A stretch of DNA of 64,000 nucleotides from Barnesiella intestinihominis YIT 11860 (GTDB lineage: Bacteria; Bacteroidota; Bacteroidia; Bacteroidales; Barnesiellaceae): assembly GCF_000296465.1 (NCBI RefSeq), contig NZ_JH815203.1:905189-969188 (forward strand). Direction: 5' to 3'. Below the pieces are notes generated by a model. The model saw nothing but the letters and a program-made list of their open reading frames with translations. It ran no database searches and had not been told where the DNA came from. Positions 37,667 to 45,442 of the stretch are shown in pieces. Both the position numbers and the translations under genes were made by a program. Numbering within the stretch: the stretch's first letter is position 1; each line of letters begins with the position of its first letter.

Positions 37667-38245
37667 ATGTCGAAAGAAAAACGTATATCGGGGAAATTCA
37701 GAAAATGGTGTCACATTCTGCATAGGGATCTCTCGTTCTTTTTTGCAGGAGTCATTCTCATTTATGCTTTCTCTGGCATCATGCTGAACCACAAACGCGA
37801 CTTTAACTCCGATTACAGTATCACACAGAAAGAATACCGAATCGCAGGGAATTTTCCGAAAGCGAAAGCAGACTTTTCCAAAGCGTACGTGCTCGATTTG
37901 CTCGATGACTTGGGTGAGCGTAACAACTATACCCAACATTATTTCCCGAAAGAGAACACCATGAAGGTGTTTATCAAAGGCGGCTCGTCGCTGACAGTGA
38001 ACACCGAAACGGGGGAGGCTTATTACGAATCGGTGAAAAAACGCCCTATATTGAGCAGTCTCAACCGATTGCACTACAACCCGAACCGGAACTGGACGAT
38101 CTTCTCGGACATTTTTGCCGTGTCGCTCATCGTCATCACCCTCACGGGGCTTGTCATGCTTAAAGGGCGTAAAGGCTTCTGGGGACGGGGCGGTATAGAA
38201 TTTGCCGCAGGCATACTCATTCCTCTGGCATTCATTTTACTGTAA
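37667..38245 (+). CDS. PepSY-associated inner-membrane protein
   Basis: 192 residues. An N-terminal helix (about 22-41, after RKWCHILHRDLSFFF), a periplasmic PepSY-like domain (about 50-125) and two C-terminal helices (about 143-164 and 173-191). The HRD motif before the first helix and NRLHYNPNRNWTIFSD are typical of PepSY-TM proteins, which commonly accompany iron, heme and siderophore systems and may reduce ferric iron. It is followed by a good terminator. Confidence 0.85.
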   Translation: MSKEKRISGKFRKWCHILHRDLSFFFAGVILIYAFSGIMLNHKRDFNSDYSITQKEYRIAGNFPKAKADFSKAYVLDLLDDLGERNNYTQHYFPKENTMKVFIKGGSSLTVNTETGEAYYESVKKRPILSSLNRLHYNPNRNWTIFSDIFAVSLIVITLTGLVMLKGRKGFWGRGGIEFAAGILIPLAFILL

Positions 38246-38268
38246 GACCGTTCGATTGCCATACGAAG

Positions 38269-38305
38269 ATTCCGTGAAGGACTGCCGCCTTTCACGGAAT
38301 TTTTG
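38269..38305 (+). terminator. Terminator after the PepSY gene
   Basis: Ten-base perfect arms ATTCCGTGAA (38269-38278) and TTCACGGAAT (38291-38300) followed directly by TTTTG. Confidence 0.8.
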
Positions 38306-38372
38306 TATGATAAGAATTTCTAATAATCTGAAAAATAGCACCCCGAGAAACAGATTCATGCTGTAAAGCGAG

Positions 38373-38572
38373 TATCTTTGTAGCCTATCGTGGAATAGAC
38401 CGTATCTATTTCTGCTTCCTCGCCCACAGGCCGGCCCTTTCCTATGATGAAGTATACAGCCTGTGATGTCGCAAGGTGCGGCAAGAGGGAAAAAATCGGC
38501 GATATTCGCTCTCTTGTCAGTATGATGCAGCCACGATTTTCATTTATTTCCAATTTATAAAACCATAAAGAT
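38373..38572 (+). promoter_or_regulatory. -7 element and long leader before the thioredoxin lipoprotein
   Basis: TATCTTTG at 38373-38380 is followed by about 190 bases without an ORF before the start at 38573. The leader is GC-richer in its middle (a GGCCGGCC tract near 38430) than usual for a spacer here. Either a structured 5' UTR, or a second unrecognised promoter nearer the gene. Confidence 0.35.
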
Positions 38573-39049
38573 ATGAGAATAAAACATGTAATAGGAATAG
38601 CCTTCACCTGCATGGTGTTCATCTTTTCGTGCCAAGCCCAAAGCTCCACCGAGAGTCATGCAGGAAAAAACAAGCAAGAACAGAAAATCAAGCCCCGCCA
38701 CTTGACCAAAGCGGAATTTCTCTCGAAAGTGGCGAACTATGAGAAAACGCCCGACAAGTGGGAGTACTTGGGCTCGAAGCCTTGCATTATCGATTTTTAC
38801 GCTACATGGTGCGGGCCTTGCCGAAAGTTGGCTCCGATATTGGAGGAGATTGCCGGAGAATATGCCGGGAAAATCGATGTCTATAAAATAGATGTGGATA
38901 AAGAACCTGAACTTGCCGCCGCCTTCGGTGTACAGAGTATCCCTACATTACTATTTTGTCCGATGAAGAATCAGCCGCAAATCGCTGCCGGATTCATGGA
39001 TAAAGCGACCTTACAGAAGGCTATCAAAGAGGTACTGCTCGTAAAATAA
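38573..39049 (+). CDS. Thioredoxin-fold lipoprotein
   Basis: 158 residues. Lipobox-like signal with Cys20 (IFSC), a Gln/Lys-rich linker, then a complete thioredoxin domain (about 50-158) with the active site WCGPC and cis-proline SIPT. It is anchored in the envelope and should reduce or exchange disulfides of periplasmic proteins. It is the last gene of the receptor-ABC-PepSY cluster, and its natural clients could include the Cys-rich OB-fold lipoprotein. It is followed by hairpin repeats. Confidence 0.9.
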   Translation: MRIKHVIGIAFTCMVFIFSCQAQSSTESHAGKNKQEQKIKPRHLTKAEFLSKVANYEKTPDKWEYLGSKPCIIDFYATWCGPCRKLAPILEEIAGEYAGKIDVYKIDVDKEPELAAAFGVQSIPTLLFCPMKNQPQIAAGFMDKATLQKAIKEVLLVK

Positions 39050-39119
39050 CAACTCGCCGAAAGTTAGCGATATTCAACTCACCCGGCTCTACGTAGCATC
39101 ACGCCCTGCGTTTTGTCTT

Positions 39120-39700
39120 AGTGGAGAGTTCCTCTGTTAGGGATATTTCTTTAACCCCTCCGTCACTTCGTGACACCTCCCCTATATTTTGCACTGCAAA
39201 ACACAGGGGAGGAGGGTAATACTTTCCTGTGTATCGTGTTTGTTCTTCTCCCCCTATTACTGGGCGACACCCCGTAATACTATGGGACACTGCAGGGAGG
39301 AGAGTAGAAATCTTTCAATACATCGCTCCACCGTTGTTTTAATCTTCCGGCTCTACGAGCCTTCTCGCCCAATCGCACATACGTGCGCAGAGGAGGAGGA
39401 GTGTGTGAATACCCTACAATACCGCAGGGTATAGGTGAGGGGGTTAAAAAGCATTCTCCTTTTTGGGTGGAGAGATAGATTTTACACTTCTCCCCTGTGT
39501 TTTGCAACGCAGAATATAGGGGAGAGACCGAAGAAACAATAGTTTCTGAGGAGAGGGGTTGAGGAAGATAGCATATAAGATTTTTGATTGTAGAATTTAA
39601 CCCCCTCGCCCTACGGGCACTCCCCCTATATTCCCTTACGGAAACACCCCGTAATGCCACGGGACACGGCAGGGGGAGAGGATTGAAACGTTACTTTGAG
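39120..39700. repeat. Mosaic hairpin repeats after thioredoxin gene
   Basis: Unit A with stem GTCAC-TTC-GTGAC at 39162-39174 and inner hairpin TTTTGCA-C-TGCAAAA (39187-39201) bounded by CCTCCCCT (39176-39183) and AGGGGAGG (39205-39212). It is followed by the TAATACTTTCCTGTGTATCG linker and unit B (about 39245-39305). Then come reverse units at about 39395-39450 and 39480-39560, and a forward CCCC-type unit at 39600-39680. No credible gene occurs in 39050-39989; the rest is AT-rich spacer. Confidence 0.75.
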
Positions 39701-39989
39701 TGGCCACCCATTCCGGCTCCGCATAACATCTCCCCTATCGAATTTCACTGACCTCATTCGGGACGAATAAAGTTCACAAAGTTCAGTAAAAAACACACGA
39801 GCGGTTCGGTAGGATAAAAAAGCCGAACATACAACTACCCATATCGCACAAAGAGAGAATATCAAGTGAGAAATACCGCACCTCATTGCAGTCCAACAAA
39901 AAAGTTTCATTCGTAAAGAGTTATGAATGAAACTTTTATTATATTTATAGCCAAATACAGTTAAGAGAAAACGATAGAGCATATCTTAT

Positions 39990-40589
39990 ATGAAATATTA
40001 CATTGAGCTTTTTACCTTATTGTTATTTGTCGGATGTATACCAAATAGATGCTATACAATCTATCAAATCGATAACGGTGAAGACTATCTACAAGACGGA
40101 ATGCGCCGCATTGTAGACAGGCAAGGGCGTATAGGGTATGTAAATGAAAAGGGTGCAATTATCATCAAACCTCAATTTGCTTTTGGTTTTCCTTTTAAAG
40201 ACGGACGTGCAAAGGTTACAAATAGAGGAGAAAAAAAAGTAGTACCAAATTCAAAAGGAGAATATCATTATTGGGAAAGTGATAAATGGTTCTATATAGA
40301 CAAGAGGGGAGTATCACTTCCTCAATTTAGCGTTATGGAATGGATCCCGACGCAAGTTGTAGATGATAAAGAAAATAGACAATATCGGATTGGTTTTATA
40401 GGATTGGCCAGATGGTTCTATTTACCTTATGACAACTCTAACGATTGGATAATAGTAAAGATAAAGGAGGCCATCGAAAATATTTCGATGATAGAAGTCA
40501 CACTGTTAAACACAAATACCATTATTGACGTTCAACACAGCTATAAAGAATGGCCAAACAGCCTTCTTATAAATAATCCCTCACTATAA
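39990..40589 (+). CDS. WG-repeat lipoprotein
   Basis: 199 residues. Signal with lipobox LFVGC (Cys16). Residues 30-75 hold a WG/KWG-type beta-repeat (IVDRQGRIGYVNEKGAIIIKPQF, a pattern I quote only in part: DRQGRIGYVNEKG) followed by less regular repeats. AT-rich compared with the flanking housekeeping genes and isolated between repeat blocks, which suggests acquisition or fast evolution. Function unknown; WG repeats in this phylum are usually in surface or secreted proteins. Confidence 0.65.
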   Translation: MKYYIELFTLLLFVGCIPNRCYTIYQIDNGEDYLQDGMRRIVDRQGRIGYVNEKGAIIIKPQFAFGFPFKDGRAKVTNRGEKKVVPNSKGEYHYWESDKWFYIDKRGVSLPQFSVMEWIPTQVVDDKENRQYRIGFIGLARWFYLPYDNSNDWIIVKIKEAIENISMIEVTLLNTNTIIDVQHSYKEWPNSLLINNPSL

Positions 40590-40660
40590 GAAATCACTGT
40601 AAATTTTATTCTTTTTTGTCTTATAAAAACTAAGGATAAAGAGAGGTCTTATCTTCGCTT

Positions 40661-41010
40661 CATACCCCCTCGTCCTGCACCTCCCCCTATCTTATCTGCG
40701 ATGAGCAGAGGGAGAGTATTAAAATGTCACTTTGAATGGCCTTTCTGTGCTTTCTTTTTGCTTTGTGAGTACTTTCTATTCCTTTACAGAAACATAGGGA
40801 GAGAGTGTGTGATGCTTTGATATGCCTCCTCTGCTAAGGATATTTTTAACCCCTCCGTCACTTCGTGACACCTCCCCTATATTTTGCACTGCAAAACACA
40901 GGGGAGGAGGGTAATACTTTCCTGTGTATCGTGTTTGTTCTTCTCCCCCCTATTGCTGGGCGACACCCCGTAATACTACGGGACTCGGCAGGGAGGAGGT
41001 TCAAAATACC
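40661..41010. repeat. Mosaic hairpin repeats and an 80-base duplicated linker
   Basis: A degenerate CCCC-type unit at about 40666-40715 (its first stem has lost the right arm) is followed by a block at 40727-40812 that recurs nearly identically at 43368-43448. An intact unit A follows at about 40850-40915 (GTCAC-TTC-GTGAC), then the conserved linker and unit B to about 41000. The remaining gap to 41171 shows nothing coding. Confidence 0.7.
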
Positions 41011-41171
41011 ATTCCAATAGTGTCACACCAATCCATCTCTGTTTTAAGAGAGGAGGGTGAATATCCGGCGCTACATAGATACGAGAAAGAGAAGAAAAGT
41101 ATTTTCCACCATTCGGAGATATATAGGTAAAAAATAAGCGAACGTATCAAAAACGACATAGCGAACGTTTC

Positions 41172-41684
41172 TTATTCTTCGTCTCCCCACAAACGGAGGG
41201 CAATGCGCGCACAGCCTTCGGCATCGGCAAGTGCATAGTGATGGCGGTCGAAGGGAATACCCAAATAGGCACAAACCGTGGGTAGCCGGTAATTGGCAAT
41301 GGACGTGCGGGGAATAACCCGACGCGCCTGTCGGAGGGTACAGAGAAATGTCCCGTAGGTATAATCGATGCCATACATGCGACAGGCAGCCCGAAGCACC
41401 CGTTCGTCGAAAGCCTTGTTATGGGCGACGAAAGGTAGCCCCTCGACCCACGGAACGATTTCGCTCCATACCGCGTCGAACGTGGGAGCCCCGCAGGTAT
41501 CGGCCGGATAGATGCCGTGTACTTGTTCGGAAAAACGGCGGATATAGTAATCGGGTTCGGGACAAACCAACCGATGCATGCGTTGCGTTATTTCCCCGCC
41601 ACGAACGACCACAAGCCCCACTGAACAAATACTCGTAGGCTCGTAATTGGCGGTTTCGAAATCTATGGCGACAAAATTTTTCAT
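41172..41684 (-). CDS. DnaQ-like 3'-5' exonuclease (DEDD family)
   Basis: 170 residues from MKNFVAIDFETAN. ExoI DFET, ExoII HNKAFDE and ExoIII HHYALADAEGCA give the four acidic residues and the catalytic His of the DEDDh class; the family includes DNA polymerase III epsilon. The stand-alone short form probably acts in DNA or RNA trimming. The frame extends 108 codons upstream, but that part overlaps the divergent mtnN and has no similarity. It is divergent from mtnN. Confidence 0.85.
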   Translation of the reverse strand: MKNFVAIDFETANYEPTSICSVGLVVVRGGEITQRMHRLVCPEPDYYIRRFSEQVHGIYPADTCGAPTFDAVWSEIVPWVEGLPFVAHNKAFDERVLRAACRMYGIDYTYGTFLCTLRQARRVIPRTSIANYRLPTVCAYLGIPFDRHHYALADAEGCARIALRLWGDEE

Positions 41685-41754
41685 GCGATTATTCTTCGGG
41701 TAAAGATACGGAAAAAACAAGATTATCGCATTATCGAAATTTCTTCCTGCAAAT

Positions 41755-41785
41755 TTTGTCATGCATGAGATATGCCCTACCTTTG
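41755..41785 (+). promoter_or_regulatory. Promoter of mtnN-luxS
   Basis: TTTG at 41755-41758 and TACCTTTG at 41778-41785, 19 bases apart, matching the Bacteroidales vegetative promoter. The mtnN start is at 41839. Confidence 0.65.
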
Positions 41786-41838
41786 AAGCAGGAAACGGAT
41801 TTGCCCTATTCCTACTCCCTAATTTAAGAAAAACGAAT

Positions 41839-42522
41839 ATGAAAATAGGTATTATCGTAGCCATGCAAAGCGAATTGGAATGCGTTCGCTGTTTACTCGA
41901 AAATCCTCGGGAAGAGCAGCACGGTTCGTCTCTGTTCATTATCGGCACGAATGGGAAACATGAACTGATTCTGACACAAAGCGGAATAGGGAAAGTATCG
42001 TCGGCCATACGGACTTACGAACTGATAGACCGATATGCTCCCGACTGCATACTGAACACCGGTGTCGCCGGAGGTATAGACCGATCGATGCATGTCATGG
42101 ATATAGTGGTGGGCAGCGAAATCGTTTACCACGACGTTTGGTGCGGAGAAGACTGTGCATGGGGGCAGATAGACGGACTTCCCGCCCGGTTCCACAGCGA
42201 CCCGGCATTGGTGGAAAAGGCTTTGAAAGTATCGACCGACTTGTCTCTCTATAAGGGATTGGTTTGCAGCGGCGACCGTTTTATCACCGATCCGGCGGAA
42301 CTTTCGCAAATCAAAGGGCTTTTCCCCGAGGGCATGGCCGTAGATATGGAATCGGGGTCTATCGCACAAGTATGTTACTTACGTCACATTCCTTTCCTGA
42401 GTTTCCGTATCATTAGCGATACACCGGGTGTCGACGGCCATATAGACCAGTATAACAATTTCTGGGAAAATGCGCCTCATCGTTCTTTCGAGATTTTAAC
42501 CCAACTCATCAATGTGTTGTAA
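41839..42522 (+). CDS. mtnN: 5'-methylthioadenosine/S-adenosylhomocysteine nucleosidase
   Basis: 227 residues from MKIGIIVAMQSELE, which carries the catalytic-site Glu12. Other family marks are NTGVAGGID, DMESGSIAQVC (ribose-binding Met-Glu) and RIISDTPG with the catalytic Asp. It removes adenine from SAH and MTA; the S-ribosylhomocysteine formed is the substrate of the luxS product encoded 17 bases downstream. A longer frame begins at 41761, before the promoter, and is rejected. Confidence 0.92.
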   Translation: MKIGIIVAMQSELECVRCLLENPREEQHGSSLFIIGTNGKHELILTQSGIGKVSSAIRTYELIDRYAPDCILNTGVAGGIDRSMHVMDIVVGSEIVYHDVWCGEDCAWGQIDGLPARFHSDPALVEKALKVSTDLSLYKGLVCSGDRFITDPAELSQIKGLFPEGMAVDMESGSIAQVCYLRHIPFLSFRIISDTPGVDGHIDQYNNFWENAPHRSFEILTQLINVL

Positions 42523-42539
42523 AACAAAAAACAATCGAT

Positions 42540-43028
42540 ATGAAAAAGATACCGAGCTTTACCATCGACCATATCCATTTATTACGTGGCATTTACGTTT
42601 CCCGTAAAGATTATTTGGGCGACCACGTCGTAACGACTTTCGATATTCGAATGAAAGAACCCAACCGGGAACCGGCCATCGGTTACGGTGCGTTGCACAC
42701 GATCGAACACTTAGCCGCCACATTTTTGCGTAACCACCCGGTATGGGGCGACAAAATCGTATTCTGGGGCCCAATGGGGTGCTGTACAGGAAATTATTTC
42801 CTAATGCAGGGTGACCTCGAATCGAAAGACATTGTAGAACTAATGCGGGAGACATTCCGATTTATCCGCGACTTCGACGGCGAAGTGCCGGGAGCCGCTC
42901 CGCGCGACTGCGGAAATTATCTGCTGCACGACCTGCCTATGGCTCGATGGGAGGCAGACAAATATCTGCGCGAGGTTCTCGACGTTATCGAGGAAAAGAA
43001 CTTGGTTTATCCTACTATCGAAAAATAG
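42540..43028 (+). CDS. luxS: S-ribosylhomocysteine lyase LuxS
   Basis: 162 residues, normal length. Metal ligands His53 and His57 (HTIEH, with catalytic Glu56) and Cys124, and catalytic Cys81 in GPMGC, are all present. It converts S-ribosylhomocysteine to homocysteine and the AI-2 precursor DPD. With mtnN it completes the two-step SAH detoxification route, so the operon serves methyl recycling and may also produce AI-2. It is followed by hairpin repeats, with no T-tract terminator. Confidence 0.95.
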   Translation: MKKIPSFTIDHIHLLRGIYVSRKDYLGDHVVTTFDIRMKEPNREPAIGYGALHTIEHLAATFLRNHPVWGDKIVFWGPMGCCTGNYFLMQGDLESKDIVELMRETFRFIRDFDGEVPGAAPRDCGNYLLHDLPMARWEADKYLREVLDVIEEKNLVYPTIEK

Positions 43029-43043
43029 TGGGGAGATTGTAGA

Positions 43044-43690
43044 TTTAACCCCCTCGCCCTGCGGGCACTCCCCCTATCTCATCTGCGATGAGCAGAGGGA
43101 GAGGATTAAAAGCGTTGCTTGTCACAATCCGGCGAGTTTTCTATGCAACAAGACAAAACATTCTAACCTTCTCCCCTGCCGTGTCCCGTGGTATTACGGG
43201 GAGTTGCATTAGAAATATAAGAGAGACACCGAAGATACAGTAGTTTCTTAGGAGAGGGGTTGAAAGGATTTCATAAAATTTTTGGCTGTAAAGATTAACC
43301 CCTCCGTCCTGCGGACACCTCCCCTATCTCATCTGCGATGAGCAGAGGGAGAGGATTAAAATGTCACTTTGAATGGCCTTTTTGTGCTTTCTTCTTGCTT
43401 TGTGAATACTTTCTATTCCCTTACAGAAACATAGGGAGAGAGTGTGTGATATTTTGATATGCTTCCTCTGCTATGGATATTTTTTACCCCTCCGTCCTAC
43501 GGACACCTCCTATATTTTGCTATGCAAAACACAGAGGAGGAGGTTAATACTTTTCTGTGTATTGTGTTTGTTCTTCTCCCCCGCCATGTCCCGTAGTATT
43601 ACGGGGAGTTACGTTAGTAATATAGGGGAGACACCGAAGATGCGGTAGTTTCTTCGGAGAGGAGTTGGGGATATGACAATCCTATCTGAT
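43044..43690. repeat. Mosaic hairpin repeats between luxS and flavodoxin
   Basis: Forward CCCC-type unit with stem GCCC-TGC-GGGC at about 43058-43068, then a unit-B-like stretch (CCGTGGTATTACGG), and a third unit with GTCC-TGC-GGAC and a CTCAT-CTGCG-ATGAG hairpin at about 43305-43350. The 80-base block shared with 40727-40812 follows, then a further unit A with GTCC-TAC-GGAC at 43494-43504, its linker and unit B. No gene is seen between 43029 and 43848. Confidence 0.75.
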
Positions 43691-43848
43691 TTCCTATCGG
43701 GCTGGTATTTTTATAAAAATTAGCCTCTTTTTCCTTATTATTCCACACAAATTGAGTATTGGACGACCATAAAATCCCTATAACTAGGTATTTCGAAAGC
43801 TCGCCGAAAGTCGTTACTTTACATCGTGAAAAATTAAAGAATAAAACG

Positions 43849-44349
43849 ATGAAAAAAATTGGAATATTTTATGGTTCTTCCACAGGTACTACCGAGAGTG
43901 TAGCCCATACAATCGCACAAAAGTTGGGTGTCGCCTCGAACGACGTACACGATGCTTCCAAACTGACCGGAGAAATGGTAAAGGAATACGACGTATTGGT
44001 ATTGGGTACATCGACTTGGGGCTGCGGAGAGTTGCAAGACGATTGGTACGACGCTGTGAAGGTGTTGAAAAAGGCTGGCCTGAGTTCGAAAGAGGTCGCA
44101 CTCTTCGGGTGCGGGGACTCGGAGTCGTACTGCGATACGTTCTGTGACGGAATAGGCGTACTGTATGAGGAGCTGAAAGGGACGGGCTGTAAGTTTATCG
44201 GTAATCACGTACCGACGGGCGATTACAACTTTTCCTCTTCTACGGCAGTTGTAGACGGTGAATTCGCGGGGCTTCCCCTCGACGAAATGAATGAATCGGA
44301 CAAGACCGAAGGTCGCATCGATAACTGGGTAAAAAGTTTGAAAGATTAA
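43849..44349 (+). CDS. fldA: Flavodoxin
   Basis: 166 residues from MKKIGIFYGSSTGTTE; the FMN phosphate loop is GSSTGTT and the isoalloxazine-side loops are TSTWGCGELQDDW and GCGDSESYCDTFCD. Long-chain flavodoxin length. It is a low-potential electron carrier that replaces ferredoxin, typically when iron is scarce. The frame is open 30 codons further upstream without similarity. It is followed 20 bases later by a DUF2023 gene, a pairing I know from other Bacteroidales. Confidence 0.93.
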   Translation: MKKIGIFYGSSTGTTESVAHTIAQKLGVASNDVHDASKLTGEMVKEYDVLVLGTSTWGCGELQDDWYDAVKVLKKAGLSSKEVALFGCGDSESYCDTFCDGIGVLYEELKGTGCKFIGNHVPTGDYNFSSSTAVVDGEFAGLPLDEMNESDKTEGRIDNWVKSLKD

Positions 44350-44369
44350 CCTTTTACAACCGGCATCCC

Positions 44370-44717
44370 ATGATTACGTGCAATGCCTATCCGGCCGAAT
44401 TGAAAGTGTTTCTGAACCACGTGTATGAATACAAGAAGGGTGTTCGCAACATGGTTCTTTATACGACGAACAAAAAATATGAAGAGTTTGCCGTCAGTCG
44501 ATTGAACAGCCAAAACATAGATTATTGCATTCAACCGATCGGCTGTAATAAAATCAATCTGTTTTTCGGCCGCAGGGAGTGCATCGAAGTGATTCAATCC
44601 ATGACTTCCCGACCTTTGAACGAACTGACACCAGAGGAGGATTTCATATTGGGAGCCATGCTGGGTTACGATATTTGCGGACAATGCCTCCGCTATTGCA
44701 AGCGCAAAGCCAAATAA
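44370..44717 (+). CDS. DUF2023 family protein
   Basis: 115 residues, soluble, with ICGQCLRYCKRK at the C-terminus (Cys-x-x-Cys plus a further Cys). The family has no assigned function but is usually encoded next to flavodoxin, as here, and the clustered cysteines suggest a metal site or redox partnership with it. Start at ATG 44370, 20 bases after the flavodoxin stop. A strong terminator follows. Confidence 0.85.
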   Translation: MITCNAYPAELKVFLNHVYEYKKGVRNMVLYTTNKKYEEFAVSRLNSQNIDYCIQPIGCNKINLFFGRRECIEVIQSMTSRPLNELTPEEDFILGAMLGYDICGQCLRYCKRKAK

Positions 44718-44805
44718 AATAATTATAAAATCCCCCAAAAGCCAGATCTAATTCGCGGGGAAAGAAAAATCCAAAACATTGGAGTTTGTTTTTAGTTAGT
44801 AAAGA

Positions 44806-44842
44806 AACACCGCCCCGTGAGGAGCGGTGTTCTCTGTTTTTA
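44806..44842 (+). terminator. Terminator after flavodoxin-DUF2023
   Basis: Perfect eight-base stem AACACCGC (44806-44813) / GCGGTGTT (44824-44831), then CTCTGTTTTT. Confidence 0.85.
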
Positions 44843-44924
44843 TCGAATAGGTATCTGTATCTTCCTAAAAAGGGATTCAGGTCTCAGGAGGACATCAGAG
44901 GAAATTTTCTTTTTATACACCTCC

Positions 44925-45330
44925 AACCCCTCTCCGAAGAAACTACCGTATCTTCGGTGTCTCCCCTATATTACTAACGTAACTCCCCGTAACGCTACGA
45001 GACACAGCCGGAGAGAGGTTGATATCCGCTTCTGTTTCCTTTTCTGCCAGTATTTTTTTCAACTCCCTCGCCCTACGGGCACTTCCCCCTATCTCATTTA
45101 CGACGAGCAGAGGGAGAGGAGACCTGAATCTGTCATCTCCACGGTCGGTATTTTCTAACCCCTCCGTCCTGCGGACACCTCCCCTATATTTTGCTACGCA
45201 AAACACAGAGGAGGAGGTTAATACTTTCCTGTGTATTGTGTTTGTTCTTCTCCCCTGCCGTGTCCCGCAGCATTGCGGGGTGTCACACAGCGGTATAGGG
45301 GGAGTGCCCGAAGGGCGAAGGGAGCCCCCG
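44925..45330. repeat. Mosaic hairpin repeats between DUF2023 and the aminotransferase
   Basis: A CTCTCCGAAG unit with hairpin CCGAAGA/TCTTCGG, then a unit-B half, then the same three-part series as at 27.9-28.1 kb. That series is a CCCC-type unit with GCCC-TAC-GGGC (about 45070-45080), the conserved GAGACCTGAATCTGTCA linker, unit A with GTCC-TGC-GGAC at 45166-45176, the TAATACTTTCCTGTGTATTG linker, and unit B. No gene is credible in 44718-45442. Confidence 0.75.
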
Positions 45331-45432
45331 ACAACAGTAACAGAACTGTAAACAAACTCTCCGGAAAGACTGGAATGTGGTTATCGACAAGAAATTCATC
45401 GCTAACCCTTTTATTTTTCTACTGAACCGGAT
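45326..45432. repeat. Imperfect direct repeat, copy 1 (left of aminotransferase)
   Basis: About 105 bases beginning with CAACAGTAACAGAACTGTAAA and ending with TTTTCTACTGA; recurs at 47149-47272 in the same orientation. It ends just before the aminotransferase stop codon. Confidence 0.65.
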
Positions 45433-45442
45433 TCGGCGGGTC

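Noticed and set aside
39120-39700. Possible CRISPR-like array of repeats
   Set aside because: Repeats are imperfect, in both orientations, differ in unit type and have no regular spacer length; no cas gene in the window.
41685-42008. 108-codon upstream extension of the DnaQ-like exonuclease
   Set aside because: Overlaps mtnN and its promoter; the exonuclease fold starts at MKNFVAIDFE.
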